64,000 bases of DNA from Bradyrhizobium symbiodeficiens (GCF_002266465.3 NZ_CP029427.2:3226501-3290500), one strand, 5' to 3'. Positions 44,211 to 53,011 are shown, counted from the stretch's first letter. Notes: generated by a model not told the origin, from the letters alone. Translations and numbers: made by a program.

Positions 44211-44582
44211 CTAGAACAGCCGTCCGCCGTTCGGCACTGGCTTGCTCGGCTGCACGAGCACGACCTTGCCGTCGGCATCGGGGAAGCCGAGCGTCAGCAC
44301 CTCCGAGATGACAGGTCCGATCTGGCGCGGCGGGAAGTTGACCACGGCGGCGACCTGCTGTCCCACCAGCGTATCGAGCGGATGGTTCTCGGTGATCTGG
44401 GCCGAACTCTTGCGCACCCCAATCACCGGGCCGAAGTCGATCCACAGCCGAAAGGCCGGCTTGCGTGCCTCCGGAAACGGCTTTGCATCGACGATGGTGC
44501 CGACGCGGATATCGACCGCGAGGAAGCTGCTGAAGTCGATGGTCGGCGTGGCGGCGGCTGCGGGATCGTGGGTGACGTGCAT
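44211..44582 (-). CDS. CsaA-like tRNA-binding domain protein
   Basis: A 123-residue protein of the CsaA/Trbp111 OB-fold tRNA-binding family: FSSFLAVDIRVGTIVDAKPFPEARKPAFRLWIDFG, ITENHPLDTLVGQQVAAVVNFPPRQIG, SEVLTLGFPDADGKVVLVQP (quoted in parts). CsaA acts as a secretion-related chaperone in Bacillus and binds tRNA in other proteins. Start 44582 (MHVTHDPA) is chosen; a longer frame to 44699 lacks similarity. Divergent from the ArsC-like gene. Confidence 0.92.
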   Translation of the reverse strand: MHVTHDPAAAATPTIDFSSFLAVDIRVGTIVDAKPFPEARKPAFRLWIDFGPVIGVRKSSAQITENHPLDTLVGQQVAAVVNFPPRQIGPVISEVLTLGFPDADGKVVLVQPSKPVPNGGRLF

Positions 44583-44685
44583 GGGATGTCCGTTCGGCGA
44601 GTTGGCGTCGTTCGCAATATTGTCGCGCGAGGCGGAGTTTCGTACAACGCTGCGAACATCACGTACGCCATGCGCGAGGAACATC

Positions 44686-45045
44686 TTGCCCACCACCATC
44701 TACGGCATCAAGAACTGCGATACCATGAAGAAGGCGCGCGCCTGGCTCGACACCCATGGCATCGCGTATGAATTCCACGACTACAAGGCGGCAGGCGTGG
44801 ACAAGGACAAGCTCAAGCAGTGGAGCGACAAGGTCGGCTGGGAGACGCTGCTCAACCGCGCCGGCACGACGTTCAAGAAGCTGCCCGATTCCGACAAGGA
44901 AGGCGTCACCGAGAAGAAGGCGCTGGCGCTGATGCTAGCGCAACCATCGATGATCAAGCGGCCGGTGCTGGAGATCGGCGGCAAGCTGCTGGTCGGCTTC
45001 AAGCCGGACATCTATGCCAAGGAAGTCGGCGCCAAGACGCGTTGA
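44686..45045 (+). CDS. ArsC/Spx family reductase (YffB-like)
   Basis: A 119-residue ArsC-like thioredoxin-fold protein: TTIYGIKNCDTMKKARAWLDTHGI with the single active Cys (about residue 11), VGWETLLNRAGTTFKKLPDSDKEGV, and MIKRPVLEIGGKLLVGFKPDIY with the cis-Pro. This is the YffB group, considered glutathione-dependent thiol reductases and not true arsenate reductases. A TTG start at 44686 fits best: GAGGA is 5 nt upstream and the first strand follows at once; no ATG exists in frame nearby. Confidence 0.88.
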   Translation: MPTTIYGIKNCDTMKKARAWLDTHGIAYEFHDYKAAGVDKDKLKQWSDKVGWETLLNRAGTTFKKLPDSDKEGVTEKKALALMLAQPSMIKRPVLEIGGKLLVGFKPDIYAKEVGAKTR

Positions 45046-45047
45046 GA

Positions 45048-45728
45048 CTAGTTCAGCTCGACGATCTCGGTGGTGATTCCGGGAGCCGCCTGGTCCGCGA
45101 ATTCGACGATATCGGCCGTCGCGATGCGGCCAGGCGCGCGATGGAACAGATCGCGATCGATCACGGCACGCAGTTTCGGGCGCGGCAGCGCGTCATTTCC
45201 GCGCATCAGATTCTTGATCTCGAAGCCACCGTCCTCGCAGAAGGTCTTGACCGAGGCGATGACGTGGCAGACTTGGCCGCCGGTCTGGAAAGGCAGCAGC
45301 AGCCGTTCATACGCGACGATGCGCCCGTAGATGTCGTCGACGTCGGCAACGCTGTAGACGGGCAGTCCGCGTGCCACGCATTCCTGATAAACCGGCATCA
45401 CGAAGGGAACGAGTCGCGGCCCGAGATAATCGTCGAGCAGAACGCCCTTGCCGGTATGTCCATAAGCGCGGGAGATGCGCGTGCCTTCGCTCTGGATGGT
45501 CAGGCGCGGCGCCGGCGTCGAAGCGTCAACCGTGTAATAGATGAGGTCGGACAGCTCTTCCTCGAGCCGCGCGGGCTGATATTCCCAGACCGCCGGCGCG
45601 ATCTGCTGGCGCGCATAAAGTCGCAGCCACGTGTTCAGGAGATCACGCTGCCTGATCGACTTGACGACGGAGGGAGCGGCGCTTGCGAAATTCAAAATAA
45701 TATTCCCGGCAGTTCGAAACCCGCGCAT
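45048..45728 (-). CDS. PAS-like domain protein (PAS_5-type), function unknown
   Basis: A 226-residue soluble protein. IRQRDLLNTWLRLYARQQIAPAVWEYQPARLEEELSDLIYYTVDAS, RISRAYGHTGKGVLLDDYLG, VYQECVARGLPVYSVADVDDIYG and VAYERLLLPFQTGGQVCHVIASVKTFCEDGGFEI (quoted in parts) have the layout of the alphaproteobacterial PAS_5 family, in which the protein is a lone sensor-like domain without an output module. Ligand and partner unknown. It ends convergent with the ArsC-like gene (2 nt apart). Confidence 0.7.
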   Translation of the reverse strand: MRGFRTAGNIILNFASAAPSVVKSIRQRDLLNTWLRLYARQQIAPAVWEYQPARLEEELSDLIYYTVDASTPAPRLTIQSEGTRISRAYGHTGKGVLLDDYLGPRLVPFVMPVYQECVARGLPVYSVADVDDIYGRIVAYERLLLPFQTGGQVCHVIASVKTFCEDGGFEIKNLMRGNDALPRPKLRAVIDRDLFHRAPGRIATADIVEFADQAAPGITTEIVELN

Positions 45729-46048
45729 GATCCTCCCCGCGGGAAAATTTTCTATGAAGGCTGGCGCGCGGGCCGAAAGACCGTTAACGACGGCTTGACG
45801 ACCGGTGTCTTGCGAGCCGGCGAGCCGGGCAGGCGATATCGAAACGGGTCCGACTAAGGGAGCATAAGTCTCCCGGGCGGAGACCTGATCTGCTCAGCTT
45901 TCCGCCTTGCCTAACCCCCGTCACCTCCGGCATATTCCGCGCCCGGAGGCGACGTTTCGGGACAGGCTGCAAGGATAAGCTCCAAGGCCCCCGGAAAGCC
46001 GAAGCAACTAGGGATAGCCACGCTTTTCGCGGGCAGGGGGAAATCTGT
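45729..46048. promoter_or_regulatory. Upstream region of the Liv-type transporter operon
   Basis: A 320-nt spacer between divergent genes. It holds no credible gene. GAGCATAAGTCTCCCGGGCGGAGACC (45860-45885) can form the small hairpin GTCTCC/GGAGAC; an AT-rich piece at 45745-45760 (GAAAATTTTCTATG) near the PAS-like gene may be its promoter. A leader of up to 200 nt before the first transporter gene is possible. No known regulator motif recognised. Confidence 0.4.
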
Positions 46049-46804
46049 TTGGCCGATGAGTTTATTCTCGAAACGGAAGGCTTGAGCAAGGAATTCGCGG
46101 GCTTCTTCGCCGTCCGCGACGTTGCGCTCAAGGTTCGCCGTGGCAGCATTCATGCGTTGATCGGCCCGAACGGGGCCGGCAAGACGACGTGCTTCAATCT
46201 TCTGACCAAGTTCCTGAAACCGTCTGCCGGAAAAATCCTCTACAAGGGGCAGGACATCACCGCGATGGCCCCGGCCGACGTGGCACGCCTGGGGCTTGTT
46301 CGTTCGTTCCAGATTTCGGCGGTGTTTCCGCATCTCACCGCGCTGGAAAACGTCCGCGTCGCGCTTCAGCGCCAGCACGGCTCCTCGTTCGATTTCTGGC
46401 GCTCCAAGTCCGTGCTCAACCAATTCAATGATCGCGCGCGCGATCTGTTGAACGACGTCGGCCTCAGCGAGTTTGCCAACACGCCCGCGGTCGAGATGCC
46501 TTATGGGCGCAAGCGTGCACTGGAGATCGCAACCACGCTTGCGCTCGACCCTGAGATGATGCTGCTGGACGAGCCGATGGCCGGCATGGGCCATGAAGAC
46601 ATCGACAAGATCGCGGCGCTGATCAAGCGCATCTCGGCGAAATACACCATCCTGATGGTCGAGCATAATCTAAGCGTCGTGGCCAACCTCTCCGACATCA
46701 TCACCGTGCTGACGCGCGGGCAGGTGCTGGCGCAGGGCCATTACAGCGAGCTCACCAAGGACGAGCGCGTCAAGGAAGCCTATCTGGGAGCCGGTCATGC
46801 CTGA
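46049..46804 (+). CDS. Liv-type ABC transporter ATPase (LivG-like)
   Basis: A 251-residue ABC ATPase of the branched-chain amino acid uptake family. Walker A GPNGAGKTTC, the LivG-type insertion RLGLVRSFQISAVFPHLTALENVRVAL, signature-like MPYGRKRALEIATTLALDPEMMLLDEPMAGMGHED, with Walker B in LLLDEPM. The signature is MPYGRKR instead of LSYGEQR, common in this subfamily. A TTG start at 46049 is supported by the AGGGGGAAA upstream. It overlaps the next ATPase gene by 8 nt. This ATPase-first order differs from the E. coli liv operon. Confidence 0.92.
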   Translation: MADEFILETEGLSKEFAGFFAVRDVALKVRRGSIHALIGPNGAGKTTCFNLLTKFLKPSAGKILYKGQDITAMAPADVARLGLVRSFQISAVFPHLTALENVRVALQRQHGSSFDFWRSKSVLNQFNDRARDLLNDVGLSEFANTPAVEMPYGRKRALEIATTLALDPEMMLLDEPMAGMGHEDIDKIAALIKRISAKYTILMVEHNLSVVANLSDIITVLTRGQVLAQGHYSELTKDERVKEAYLGAGHA

Positions 46805-47543
46805 TACTGCGATTGCCGAGGCTCCGGCCAAGGCTGCGACCGGCGGAAACATCCTCCAGGTCCGCAACCTCGAAGCCTGGTACGGCGAGTCCCACATCCT
46901 GCACGGGATCAATTTCGACGTGAACGCGGGCGAGGTCGTCACCCTGCTCGGGCGTAACGGCGCCGGCAAGACGACGACGCTGAAGTCGATCATGGGCATC
47001 ATCGGCAAGCGTACCGGCTCGGTGAAGTTCAACAACCAGGAGATCATCCGCGCGACCTCCGACAAGATCGCGCGCATGGGCATCGCATTCTGCCCGGAAG
47101 AGCGGGGCATATTCGCCAGTCTCGACGTGCGGGAGAATTTGATGCTGCCGCCGGTGGTCCGCGAAGGCGGGCTGCCGCTCGATCAGATCTTCGATCTGTT
47201 CCCGAACCTGAAGGAGCGGCTCAACAGCCAGGGCACCAAGCTGTCCGGCGGCGAGCAGCAGATGCTCGCGATCGCGCGCATCCTGCGCACCGGCGCGAGC
47301 TTCCTGATGCTGGACGAGCCGACCGAGGGCCTGGCGCCCGTCATCATCCAGCAGATCGGCCACACCATCGCGCGGCTCAAGAAGGAGGGTTTCACGATCC
47401 TCCTGGTCGAGCAGAATTTCCGCTTCGCATCCACCGTCGCCGACCGCTACTACGTCGTCGAGCACGGCAAGATCATTGACGGATTTTCAAATGCGGATCT
47501 TGCCGCCAACATGGACAAGCTCCACACCTATCTTGGTGTCTGA
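46797..47543 (+). CDS. Liv-type ABC transporter ATPase (LivF-like)
   Basis: A 248-residue ABC ATPase: LLGRNGAGKTTTLKSIMGII (Walker A), GIAFCPEERGIFASLDVRENLMLP, KLSGGEQQMLAIARILRTGASFLMLDEPTEGLAPV (signature and Walker B) and the LivF-like ILLVEQNFRFASTVADRYYVVEHGKII. It pairs with the upstream LivG-like protein to form the heterodimeric motor for the permeases at 48876 and 49741. The gene start overlaps the preceding gene. Confidence 0.94.
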   Translation: MPDTAIAEAPAKAATGGNILQVRNLEAWYGESHILHGINFDVNAGEVVTLLGRNGAGKTTTLKSIMGIIGKRTGSVKFNNQEIIRATSDKIARMGIAFCPEERGIFASLDVRENLMLPPVVREGGLPLDQIFDLFPNLKERLNSQGTKLSGGEQQMLAIARILRTGASFLMLDEPTEGLAPVIIQQIGHTIARLKKEGFTILLVEQNFRFASTVADRYYVVEHGKIIDGFSNADLAANMDKLHTYLGV

Positions 47544-47578
47544 TATTGCCAACGAGAAAATTCAAAAAGGATAGTTGC

Positions 47579-48802
47579 ATGAAGACGACCTCGATTGCAT
47601 CATTGCTGCTGACCACCGCGCTCACCTTCGCCGTGACAAACGTCGCGTCCGCGCAGGACAAGACCGTCAAGATCGGCGCGCTGTCCGATCAGTCCGGCCT
47701 CTACGCCGACCTCGGCGGTCCCGGCTCGACGCTTGCCGCACAGATGGCCGTTGAGGATTCCGGCCTGGCTGCGAAGGGCTGGAAGATCGACATCATCTCC
47801 GGCGATCACCAGAACAAGCCCGACATCGGCACCGCGATCGCGCGGCAGTGGTTCGACGTCGACAAGGTCGACATCATCGTCGACGTGCCGAATTCCGGCG
47901 TGGCACTTGCCGTCAACAACGTCGTCAAGGAAAAGAACGGCGTCTACATCAATTCGGGCGCGGCGACCTCCGACCTCACCAACGCGCAGTGCTCGCCCAA
48001 CACCGTGCACTGGACCTACGACACCTACATGCTGGCCCACACCACCGGCCAGGCGCTGGTGAAGGCGGGCGGCGACAGTTGGTTCTTCCTGACCGCCGAC
48101 TACGCCTTCGGTGCCGCGCTCGAGCGCGATACCAGCGCGGTCGTGACCGCCAACGGCGGCAAGGTGGTCGGCGGCGTCAAGCATCCGCTGAACACGCCGG
48201 ACTTCTCGTCGTTCCTGCTCCAGGCGCAGTCATCCAAGGCAAAGATCATCGGTCTTGCCAATGCCGGCGGCGACACCACCAACACGATCAAGCAGGCAGC
48301 CGAATTCGGCATCGGCAAGGGCGGCCAGAAGCTCGCGGCGCTGCTGCTCTTCCTGACTGACGTCAAGGCGATCGGTCTGGAGACGGCGCAAGGCCTCAAC
48401 TTCACCGAGACGTTCTACTGGGACATGAACGACCAGACCCGGGCGTTCTCGAAGCGTTTCGGCGAGAAGATGAAGAACGGCGCGATGCCGACCATGGTGC
48501 AGGCCGGCGTCTATGCGGGCGTGCGTCACTATCTCAAGGCGCTCGATGCGCTCGGCGGCAATCCCCATGACGGCGTCAAGGTCGTCGAGAAGATGAAGTC
48601 GATGCCGACGGAGGACGAGCTGTTCGGCAAGGGCGAGATCCAGCCCAACGGCCGCACCATCCACAACGCCTATCTGTTTGAGGTGAAGAAGCCCTCCGAA
48701 TCCAAGGGGCCGTGGGACTTCTACAAGCTGGTCGGCACGGTGCCGGGCGACCAGGCTTTCACGCCGCTGTCCGAGAGCAAGTGCGCGCTCTTGAAGAAGT
48801 AA
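47579..48802 (+). CDS. Liv-type periplasmic substrate-binding protein
   Basis: A 407-residue type I periplasmic binding protein (LivJ/LivK-like; Peripla_BP_6). The signal peptide MKTTSIASLLLTTALTFAVT ends before ASAQDKTVKIG. The mature part shows SDQSGLYADLGGPGS, VDVPNSGVALAVNNVVKEKN, GDSWFFLTADYAFGAALERD and FTETFYWDMNDQTRAFSKRF. AAAAGG is 8 nt before ATG 47579. A strong hairpin follows the stop. It is closely similar throughout to the protein at 62055. The ligand cannot be decided; relatives bind amino acids, amides or aromatic acids. Confidence 0.94.
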   Translation: MKTTSIASLLLTTALTFAVTNVASAQDKTVKIGALSDQSGLYADLGGPGSTLAAQMAVEDSGLAAKGWKIDIISGDHQNKPDIGTAIARQWFDVDKVDIIVDVPNSGVALAVNNVVKEKNGVYINSGAATSDLTNAQCSPNTVHWTYDTYMLAHTTGQALVKAGGDSWFFLTADYAFGAALERDTSAVVTANGGKVVGGVKHPLNTPDFSSFLLQAQSSKAKIIGLANAGGDTTNTIKQAAEFGIGKGGQKLAALLLFLTDVKAIGLETAQGLNFTETFYWDMNDQTRAFSKRFGEKMKNGAMPTMVQAGVYAGVRHYLKALDALGGNPHDGVKVVEKMKSMPTEDELFGKGEIQPNGRTIHNAYLFEVKKPSESKGPWDFYKLVGTVPGDQAFTPLSESKCALLKK

Positions 48803-48810
48803 GATAATAA

Positions 48811-48835
48811 CCCGCGGGGCCTTAAGGCCCGCGGG
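48811..48835 (+). promoter_or_regulatory. Intercistronic hairpin in the Liv-type operon
   Basis: CCCGCGGGGCC, loop TTAA, GGCCCGCGGG, with one bulged G, 8 nt after the stop of the binding-protein gene and not followed by a T run. Such hairpins usually protect the upstream message and cause more binding protein than permease to be made. Confidence 0.7.
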
Positions 48836-48875
48836 CGACTTTCAGGGAACGCCGAAGGGACCGGGTGCGGGATCG

Positions 48876-49739
48876 ATGCAGGCTCTATACGCTCAGCTAC
48901 TTGTGGGACTGATCAACGGCTCGTTCTACGCGCTGCTCAGTCTCGGGCTTGCCGTGATTTTCGGCATGCTCAACATCATCAATTTCGCCCATGGCGCGCT
49001 CTACATGATGGGCGCCTTCGTTGCCTATTTCCTGTTGAGCCTCGGCGGCATCAACTACTGGTGGGCGCTGCTGATCGCACCGGTGATCGTCGGCATCTTC
49101 GGCATGATCCTGGAGCGGACCATGCTGCAATGGCTGACCGGGCTCGACCATCTCTACGGCCTGCTCCTGACCTTCGGCATCGCGCTGATCGTGCAGGGCG
49201 TGTTCCAGAACTATTTCGGCTCCTCCGGCCTGCCTTACGCCATTCCGGATCAGCTCAAGGGCGGCATGAATCTCGGCTTCATGTTCCTGCCGATCTACCG
49301 CGGCTGGGTGGTCGTCTTCTCGCTGGTGGTGTGCATCGCGACCTGGTTCCTGATCGAGAAAACGCGGCTCGGCGCCTACTTGCGCGCCGCCACCGAAAAT
49401 CCGACGCTGGTGCGCGCTTTCGGCGTCAACGTGCCGCGCATGATCACGCTCACTTACGGCCTCGGCGTCGGCCTTGCCGCGCTCGCGGGCGTGCTCTCGG
49501 CGCCGATCAACCAGGTGCGGCCGCTGATGGGCGCCGATCTCATCATCGTGGTGTTCGCGGTGGTCGTGATCGGCGGCATGGGATCGATCATGGGCTCCAT
49601 CATCACCGGCTTCGCGCTCGGGGTGATCGAGGGCCTGACCAAATATTTCTACCCCGAGGCCTCCAACACCGTCGTGTTCGTGCTGATGGTGCTGGTGCTC
49701 TTGGTGAAGCCAACGGGATTGACGGGAAGGGCGGCCTGA
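48876..49739 (+). CDS. Liv-type ABC permease (LivH-like)
   Basis: A 287-residue inner-membrane permease with about 8 helices: LLVGLINGSFYALLSLGLAVIFGMLNIINFAHGALYMMGAF at the start (the LivH signature around NFAHG), the EAA-like loop GAYLRAATENPTLVRAFGVNVPRMI, and DLIIVVFAVVVIGGMGSIMGS. It is followed after 1 nt by the second permease gene. The nearest ribosome-binding site to ATG 48876 is weak. Confidence 0.94.
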   Translation: MQALYAQLLVGLINGSFYALLSLGLAVIFGMLNIINFAHGALYMMGAFVAYFLLSLGGINYWWALLIAPVIVGIFGMILERTMLQWLTGLDHLYGLLLTFGIALIVQGVFQNYFGSSGLPYAIPDQLKGGMNLGFMFLPIYRGWVVVFSLVVCIATWFLIEKTRLGAYLRAATENPTLVRAFGVNVPRMITLTYGLGVGLAALAGVLSAPINQVRPLMGADLIIVVFAVVVIGGMGSIMGSIITGFALGVIEGLTKYFYPEASNTVVFVLMVLVLLVKPTGLTGRAA

Positions 49740-49740
49740 T

Positions 49741-50709
49741 ATGACAACCCTGACGGACAACACGCTGCCGGTGACCCCTCGCGCGATGCGCGACGAGATG
49801 ATCGTGTTCGTGGTGATGGCGCTGTTGCTGGCGTCGGTGCCATTCACGGGCGTCTACCCGTTCTTCGTGATGCAGGCGCTGTGCTTTGCGCTGCTCGCCT
49901 GCGCCTTCAATCTGCTGATCGGCTATGGCGGCCTGTTGTCATTCGGACACGCCATGTTTCTGGGGACCGCGGGCTATTGCTGCGCGCATGCGCTGAAAGT
50001 GTGGGCGTTGCCGCCCGAACTCGGCATCCTCGTCGGCATCGCCGCGGCTTTCGTGCTCTCGCTGATCACCGGCTACATCTCGATCCGCCGTCAGGGCATC
50101 TATTTCTCGATGATCACGCTGGCGCTGTCGCAGCTGCTGTACTTCATCTACCTGCAGGCTCCGTTCACCCACGGTGAGGACGGCATCCAGGGCATCCCGC
50201 AGGGACACATGTTCGGCGTCTTCGATCTGTCCAAGCCGACGGTGCTCTACTACGTCGTGCTGGTCGGGTTTCTCGCCGGCTTCCTGCTGATCTTCCGCAT
50301 CATCAATTCGCCGTTCGGTGAGGTGCTGAAGGCGATCCGCGAGAACGAGCCGCGCGCGATTTCGCTCGGCTACCGCACCGACCAGTACAAGTTCCTGGCC
50401 TTCGTGCTGTCGGGAACGCTGGCCGGTTTTGCCGGTGCGCTGAAGGTGTTCGTGGCGCAGAACGCCTCGCTCACCGACGTCCACTGGTCGATGTCGGGCG
50501 AGGTCGTGCTGATGACGCTGGTCGGCGGCCTCGGGACCATCTTCGGCCCCGTGGTCGGTGCCTTCGCGATCATCGCCATGCAGCAATATCTCGCCGGCTT
50601 CGGCCAGTGGGTGACGGTGATCCAGGGCTCGATCTTCGTGGTCTGCGTGCTCACCTTCCGCCGCGGCGTCATCGGCGAAATCGCGCATTACTTCCGGCGG
50701 TCGCTCTAA
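49741..50709 (+). CDS. Liv-type ABC permease (LivM-like)
   Basis: A 322-residue permease with about 9-10 helices: LACAFNLLIGYGGLLSFGHAMFLGTAGY, SIRRQGIYFSMITLALSQLLYFI, EVLKAIRENEPRAISLGYRTDQYKFLAF (cytoplasmic coupling loop) and VLMTLVGGLGTIFGPVVGAF. It is the last gene of the transporter operon. Together with LivH-like and the two ATPases it makes a complete importer. Confidence 0.94.
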   Translation: MTTLTDNTLPVTPRAMRDEMIVFVVMALLLASVPFTGVYPFFVMQALCFALLACAFNLLIGYGGLLSFGHAMFLGTAGYCCAHALKVWALPPELGILVGIAAAFVLSLITGYISIRRQGIYFSMITLALSQLLYFIYLQAPFTHGEDGIQGIPQGHMFGVFDLSKPTVLYYVVLVGFLAGFLLIFRIINSPFGEVLKAIRENEPRAISLGYRTDQYKFLAFVLSGTLAGFAGALKVFVAQNASLTDVHWSMSGEVVLMTLVGGLGTIFGPVVGAFAIIAMQQYLAGFGQWVTVIQGSIFVVCVLTFRRGVIGEIAHYFRRSL

Positions 50710-50761
50710 CTATCTGACTCAAAAGCAGTTTACCGGCCGTTTGAAAGCGGTGGATGACCCG

Positions 50762-50795
50762 GCTCCGCGGGCGTGAGATGACACGCGCGCGGAGC
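50762..50795 (+). terminator. Hairpin after the Liv-type operon
   Basis: GCTCCGCG (50762-50769) pairs with CGCGGAGC (50788-50795); after one mismatch a further five inner pairs form around the loop AGATGA. There is no U-tract on the plus strand, so it may end the operon only with help (Rho) or protect the 3' end. Confidence 0.5.
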
Positions 50796-50864
50796 GAAAA
50801 TGGTCTATGACAGTTTTGTGACGGCCACTAAGGCCGGGCCATTTCCAACCGGTAGCCTACCCCC

Positions 50865-51509
50865 ATGATGCGATGGTTTCGTGCTTTCCTGCCCAAGGAA
50901 GAACGGTTCTTCGACCTGTTCGACCGGCATGCCCAAACGGTGATCCAGGGCTCCATCGCGCTCCAGGGCATGCTGAACGGGGGCGAGGAGACGCCGGTCT
51001 ATTGCCAGCGCGTCAACCAGTTCGAGAACGACGCCGATAACATCACTCGAGAGGTGCTGACGGCGGTGCGCCGCACCTTCATCACCCCGTTCGACCGCGG
51101 CGACATCAAGAACCTGATCACGTCGTTGGACGACGCCATCGACCAGATGCAGCAGACGGCCAAGGCGGTGATGCTGTTCGAGGTCCGCACCTTCGAGCCG
51201 CCGATGCGCGAGATCGGCGGGCTTCTGATCGAATGCGCCAATCTGGTCGGCCGCGCGCTGCCGCTGATGCAATCGATCGGCCCGAACGTCGCCATGCTGA
51301 CCGCGATCACGGAGGAGCTCGGCAAGCTCGAGGGCCGCGTCGACGATCTCCACGACATCGGCCTGAAGGAGCTGTTTCTCAAGCATCGCGACGGCAATGC
51401 GATGGACTTCATCGTCGGCGTCGAGATCTACGACCACCTCGAAAAGGTGGCCGATCGCTTCGACGACGTCGCGAACGAGATCAACAGCATCGTCATCGAG
51501 CAAGTATAG
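50865..51509 (+). CDS. DUF47/PhoU-like phosphate transport accessory protein
   Basis: A 214-residue all-helical protein of the DUF47 (TIGR00153, YkaA/Pit accessory) family: MMRWFRAFLPKEERFFDLFDRHAQTVIQGS, FENDADNITREVLTAVRRTFITPFDRGDIKNLITSLDDAIDQMQQTAKAV (quoted in parts) and VGVEIYDHLEKVADRFDDVANEINSIVIEQV. The E/D-x-x-x-D pairs bind metal clusters in PhoU-like proteins. It lies 12 nt before the Pit transporter gene and probably regulates it. Confidence 0.93.
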   Translation: MMRWFRAFLPKEERFFDLFDRHAQTVIQGSIALQGMLNGGEETPVYCQRVNQFENDADNITREVLTAVRRTFITPFDRGDIKNLITSLDDAIDQMQQTAKAVMLFEVRTFEPPMREIGGLLIECANLVGRALPLMQSIGPNVAMLTAITEELGKLEGRVDDLHDIGLKELFLKHRDGNAMDFIVGVEIYDHLEKVADRFDDVANEINSIVIEQV

Positions 51510-51521
51510 GGCAGGGCCGCT

Positions 51522-52529
51522 GTGGATGCCGCGTTGGGTCTTCCCGTCCTGGTCGGACTGATCGCCGTCGCGCTGCTGTTCGACTTCCTGAACGGCCTGC
51601 ACGACGCCGCCAATTCGATCGCGACCATCGTCTCGACCCGCGTGCTGCGGCCGCAATTCGCGGTATTCTGGGCCGCGTTCTTCAATTTCGTCGCCTTCAT
51701 GGTGTTCGGGCTGCACGTCGCCCAGACCATCGGCACCGGCATCATCGATCCCGCGATCGTCGATGCCCAGGTGATCTTCGCAGCCCTGGTCGGCGCCATC
51801 GTCTGGAACCTCGTGACCTGGGCGCTCGGCATCCCGTCGTCCTCATCTCACGCCTTGATCGGCGGCTTGTTTGGTGCCGGCGTGGCCAAAGCCGGTCTTT
51901 CGGCGGCGGTCTGGAGCGGATTGTCCAAGACGGTGATCGCAATCGTGCTGTCTCCGCTCGTCGGCTTCCTGCTCGCGATGGTGCTGGTTGCGATCGTCTC
52001 CTGGGCTTCGGTGCGCTCCACGCCCTTCGCGGTCGATCGCGCCTTCCGCATCCTGCAATTCGCCTCTGCCTCGCTCTATTCGCTCGGTCACGGCGGCAAC
52101 GACGCGCAGAAGACCATGGGTATCATCGCCGTGCTGCTTTACTCGCAGGGCCATCTGGGTGGCGAATTCTTCGTTCCCTTCTGGGTGGTGCTGTCGTGCC
52201 AAGCCGCGATGGCAATGGGTACGCTGATGGGCGGCTGGCGCATCGTCCGCACCATGGGCCTGCGCATCACGAAATTGACGCCGATGCAGGGTTTTTGCGC
52301 CGAGACCGGCGGTGCCGCGACCCTGTTCATGGCGACCTATCTTGGGGTTCCCGTCTCAACCACCCACACCATCACCGGTGCCATCGTCGGCGTGGGGGCC
52401 GCCCGGCGCCTCTCGGCGGTGCGCTGGAATGTCGCCAGCTCGATCGTCTATGCCTGGGTCATCACGATGCCCGCCTCGGCCATCGTGGCGGCGCTGACCT
52501 GGTGGGCGGTCAAGCTCTTCGTCAAGTAA
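51522..52529 (+). CDS. Inorganic phosphate transporter, PiT family
   Basis: A 335-residue membrane protein with about 10 helices. Both PiT signature repeats are present: [23 protein letters not shown] and [21 protein letters not shown], with [18 protein letters not shown] and [18 protein letters not shown]. It takes up metal-phosphate with protons at low affinity. A GTG start at 51522 (MDAALGLP) follows the DUF47 gene by 12 nt. Its 3' end overlaps the 3' end of the convergent sugE gene by 8 nt. Confidence 0.95.
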   Translation: MDAALGLPVLVGLIAVALLFDFLNGLHDAANSIATIVSTRVLRPQFAVFWAAFFNFVAFMVFGLHVAQTIGTGIIDPAIVDAQVIFAALVGAIVWNLVTWALGIPSSSSHALIGGLFGAGVAKAGLSAAVWSGLSKTVIAIVLSPLVGFLLAMVLVAIVSWASVRSTPFAVDRAFRILQFASASLYSLGHGGNDAQKTMGIIAVLLYSQGHLGGEFFVPFWVVLSCQAAMAMGTLMGGWRIVRTMGLRITKLTPMQGFCAETGGAATLFMATYLGVPVSTTHTITGAIVGVGAARRLSAVRWNVASSIVYAWVITMPASAIVAALTWWAVKLFVK

Positions 52530-52836
52530 CCAGCTTCAGCCCCACGATCCCGCCGACGATGAGGCCGATGCTGGCAAGGCGAAGGGCCGTGGCCGGCTCG
52601 CCGAACAGGACGATGCCCAGCGTCGCGGTGCCGACCGCGCCGATGCCGGTCCACACCGCATAGGCGGTTCCAACGGGTAGGGATTTGAGTGCAAATCCGA
52701 GCAGGATGACGCTGCCGGCCATGGCCGCGAGCGTGACGACGGACGGAACTAGCCTGGTAAAGCCCTCGGTGTATTTCAGGCCGATCGCCCAGGTGATCTC
52801 GAGAAGGCCCGCGACGAACAGGATGCTCCAGGCCAT
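52522..52836 (-). CDS. sugE: SugE/Gdx-type small multidrug-resistance exporter
   Basis: A 104-residue, four-helix SMR protein: [20 protein letters not shown] with the essential Glu13, [12 protein letters not shown] typical of the SugE (Gdx) subfamily, and [20 protein letters not shown]. SugE-type proteins export guanidinium in exchange for protons. A guanidine-II riboswitch directly upstream (52842-52907) supports this function. GGAGGG lies 5 nt before the ATG at 52836. It overlaps the end of the convergent pit gene. Confidence 0.95.
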   Translation of the reverse strand: MAWSILFVAGLLEITWAIGLKYTEGFTRLVPSVVTLAAMAGSVILLGFALKSLPVGTAYAVWTGIGAVGTATLGIVLFGEPATALRLASIGLIVGGIVGLKLVT

Positions 52837-52907
52837 GACGACCCTCCATTCAAGGCAGGGTCGTCCCCGCGGCTGACATGCTGATGGGCGGGGAGGCCGT
52901 CCTCCCC
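52837..52907 (-). promoter_or_regulatory. Guanidine-II (mini-ykkC) riboswitch controlling sugE
   Basis: Read on the minus strand there are two hairpins, each with an ACGR tetraloop as required for the class: P1 GGGGAGG-ACGG-CCTCCCC (52890-52907) and P2 GCGGGG-ACGA-CCCTGC (52855-52870). They are followed by the ribosome-binding site GGAGGG (52842-52847). GACGACCCT in the loop and 3' side of P2 (52857-52865) is a perfect complement of AGGGTCGTC (52837-52845) across the ribosome-binding site. Without guanidinium this alternative pairing would hide the site; ligand-bound P1-P2 would release it. Translation control is inferred from this layout. Confidence 0.9.
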
Positions 52908-53011
52908 CCAAGGCCAAGTATGGCCAAGGCCGATATGGGGCTGGCTGGAAGGCTCCGCAATCACCAAATGAGGCTTGATCAGGCCCGTTTTCCCTGCCAC
53001 ACGCTGCCGCC

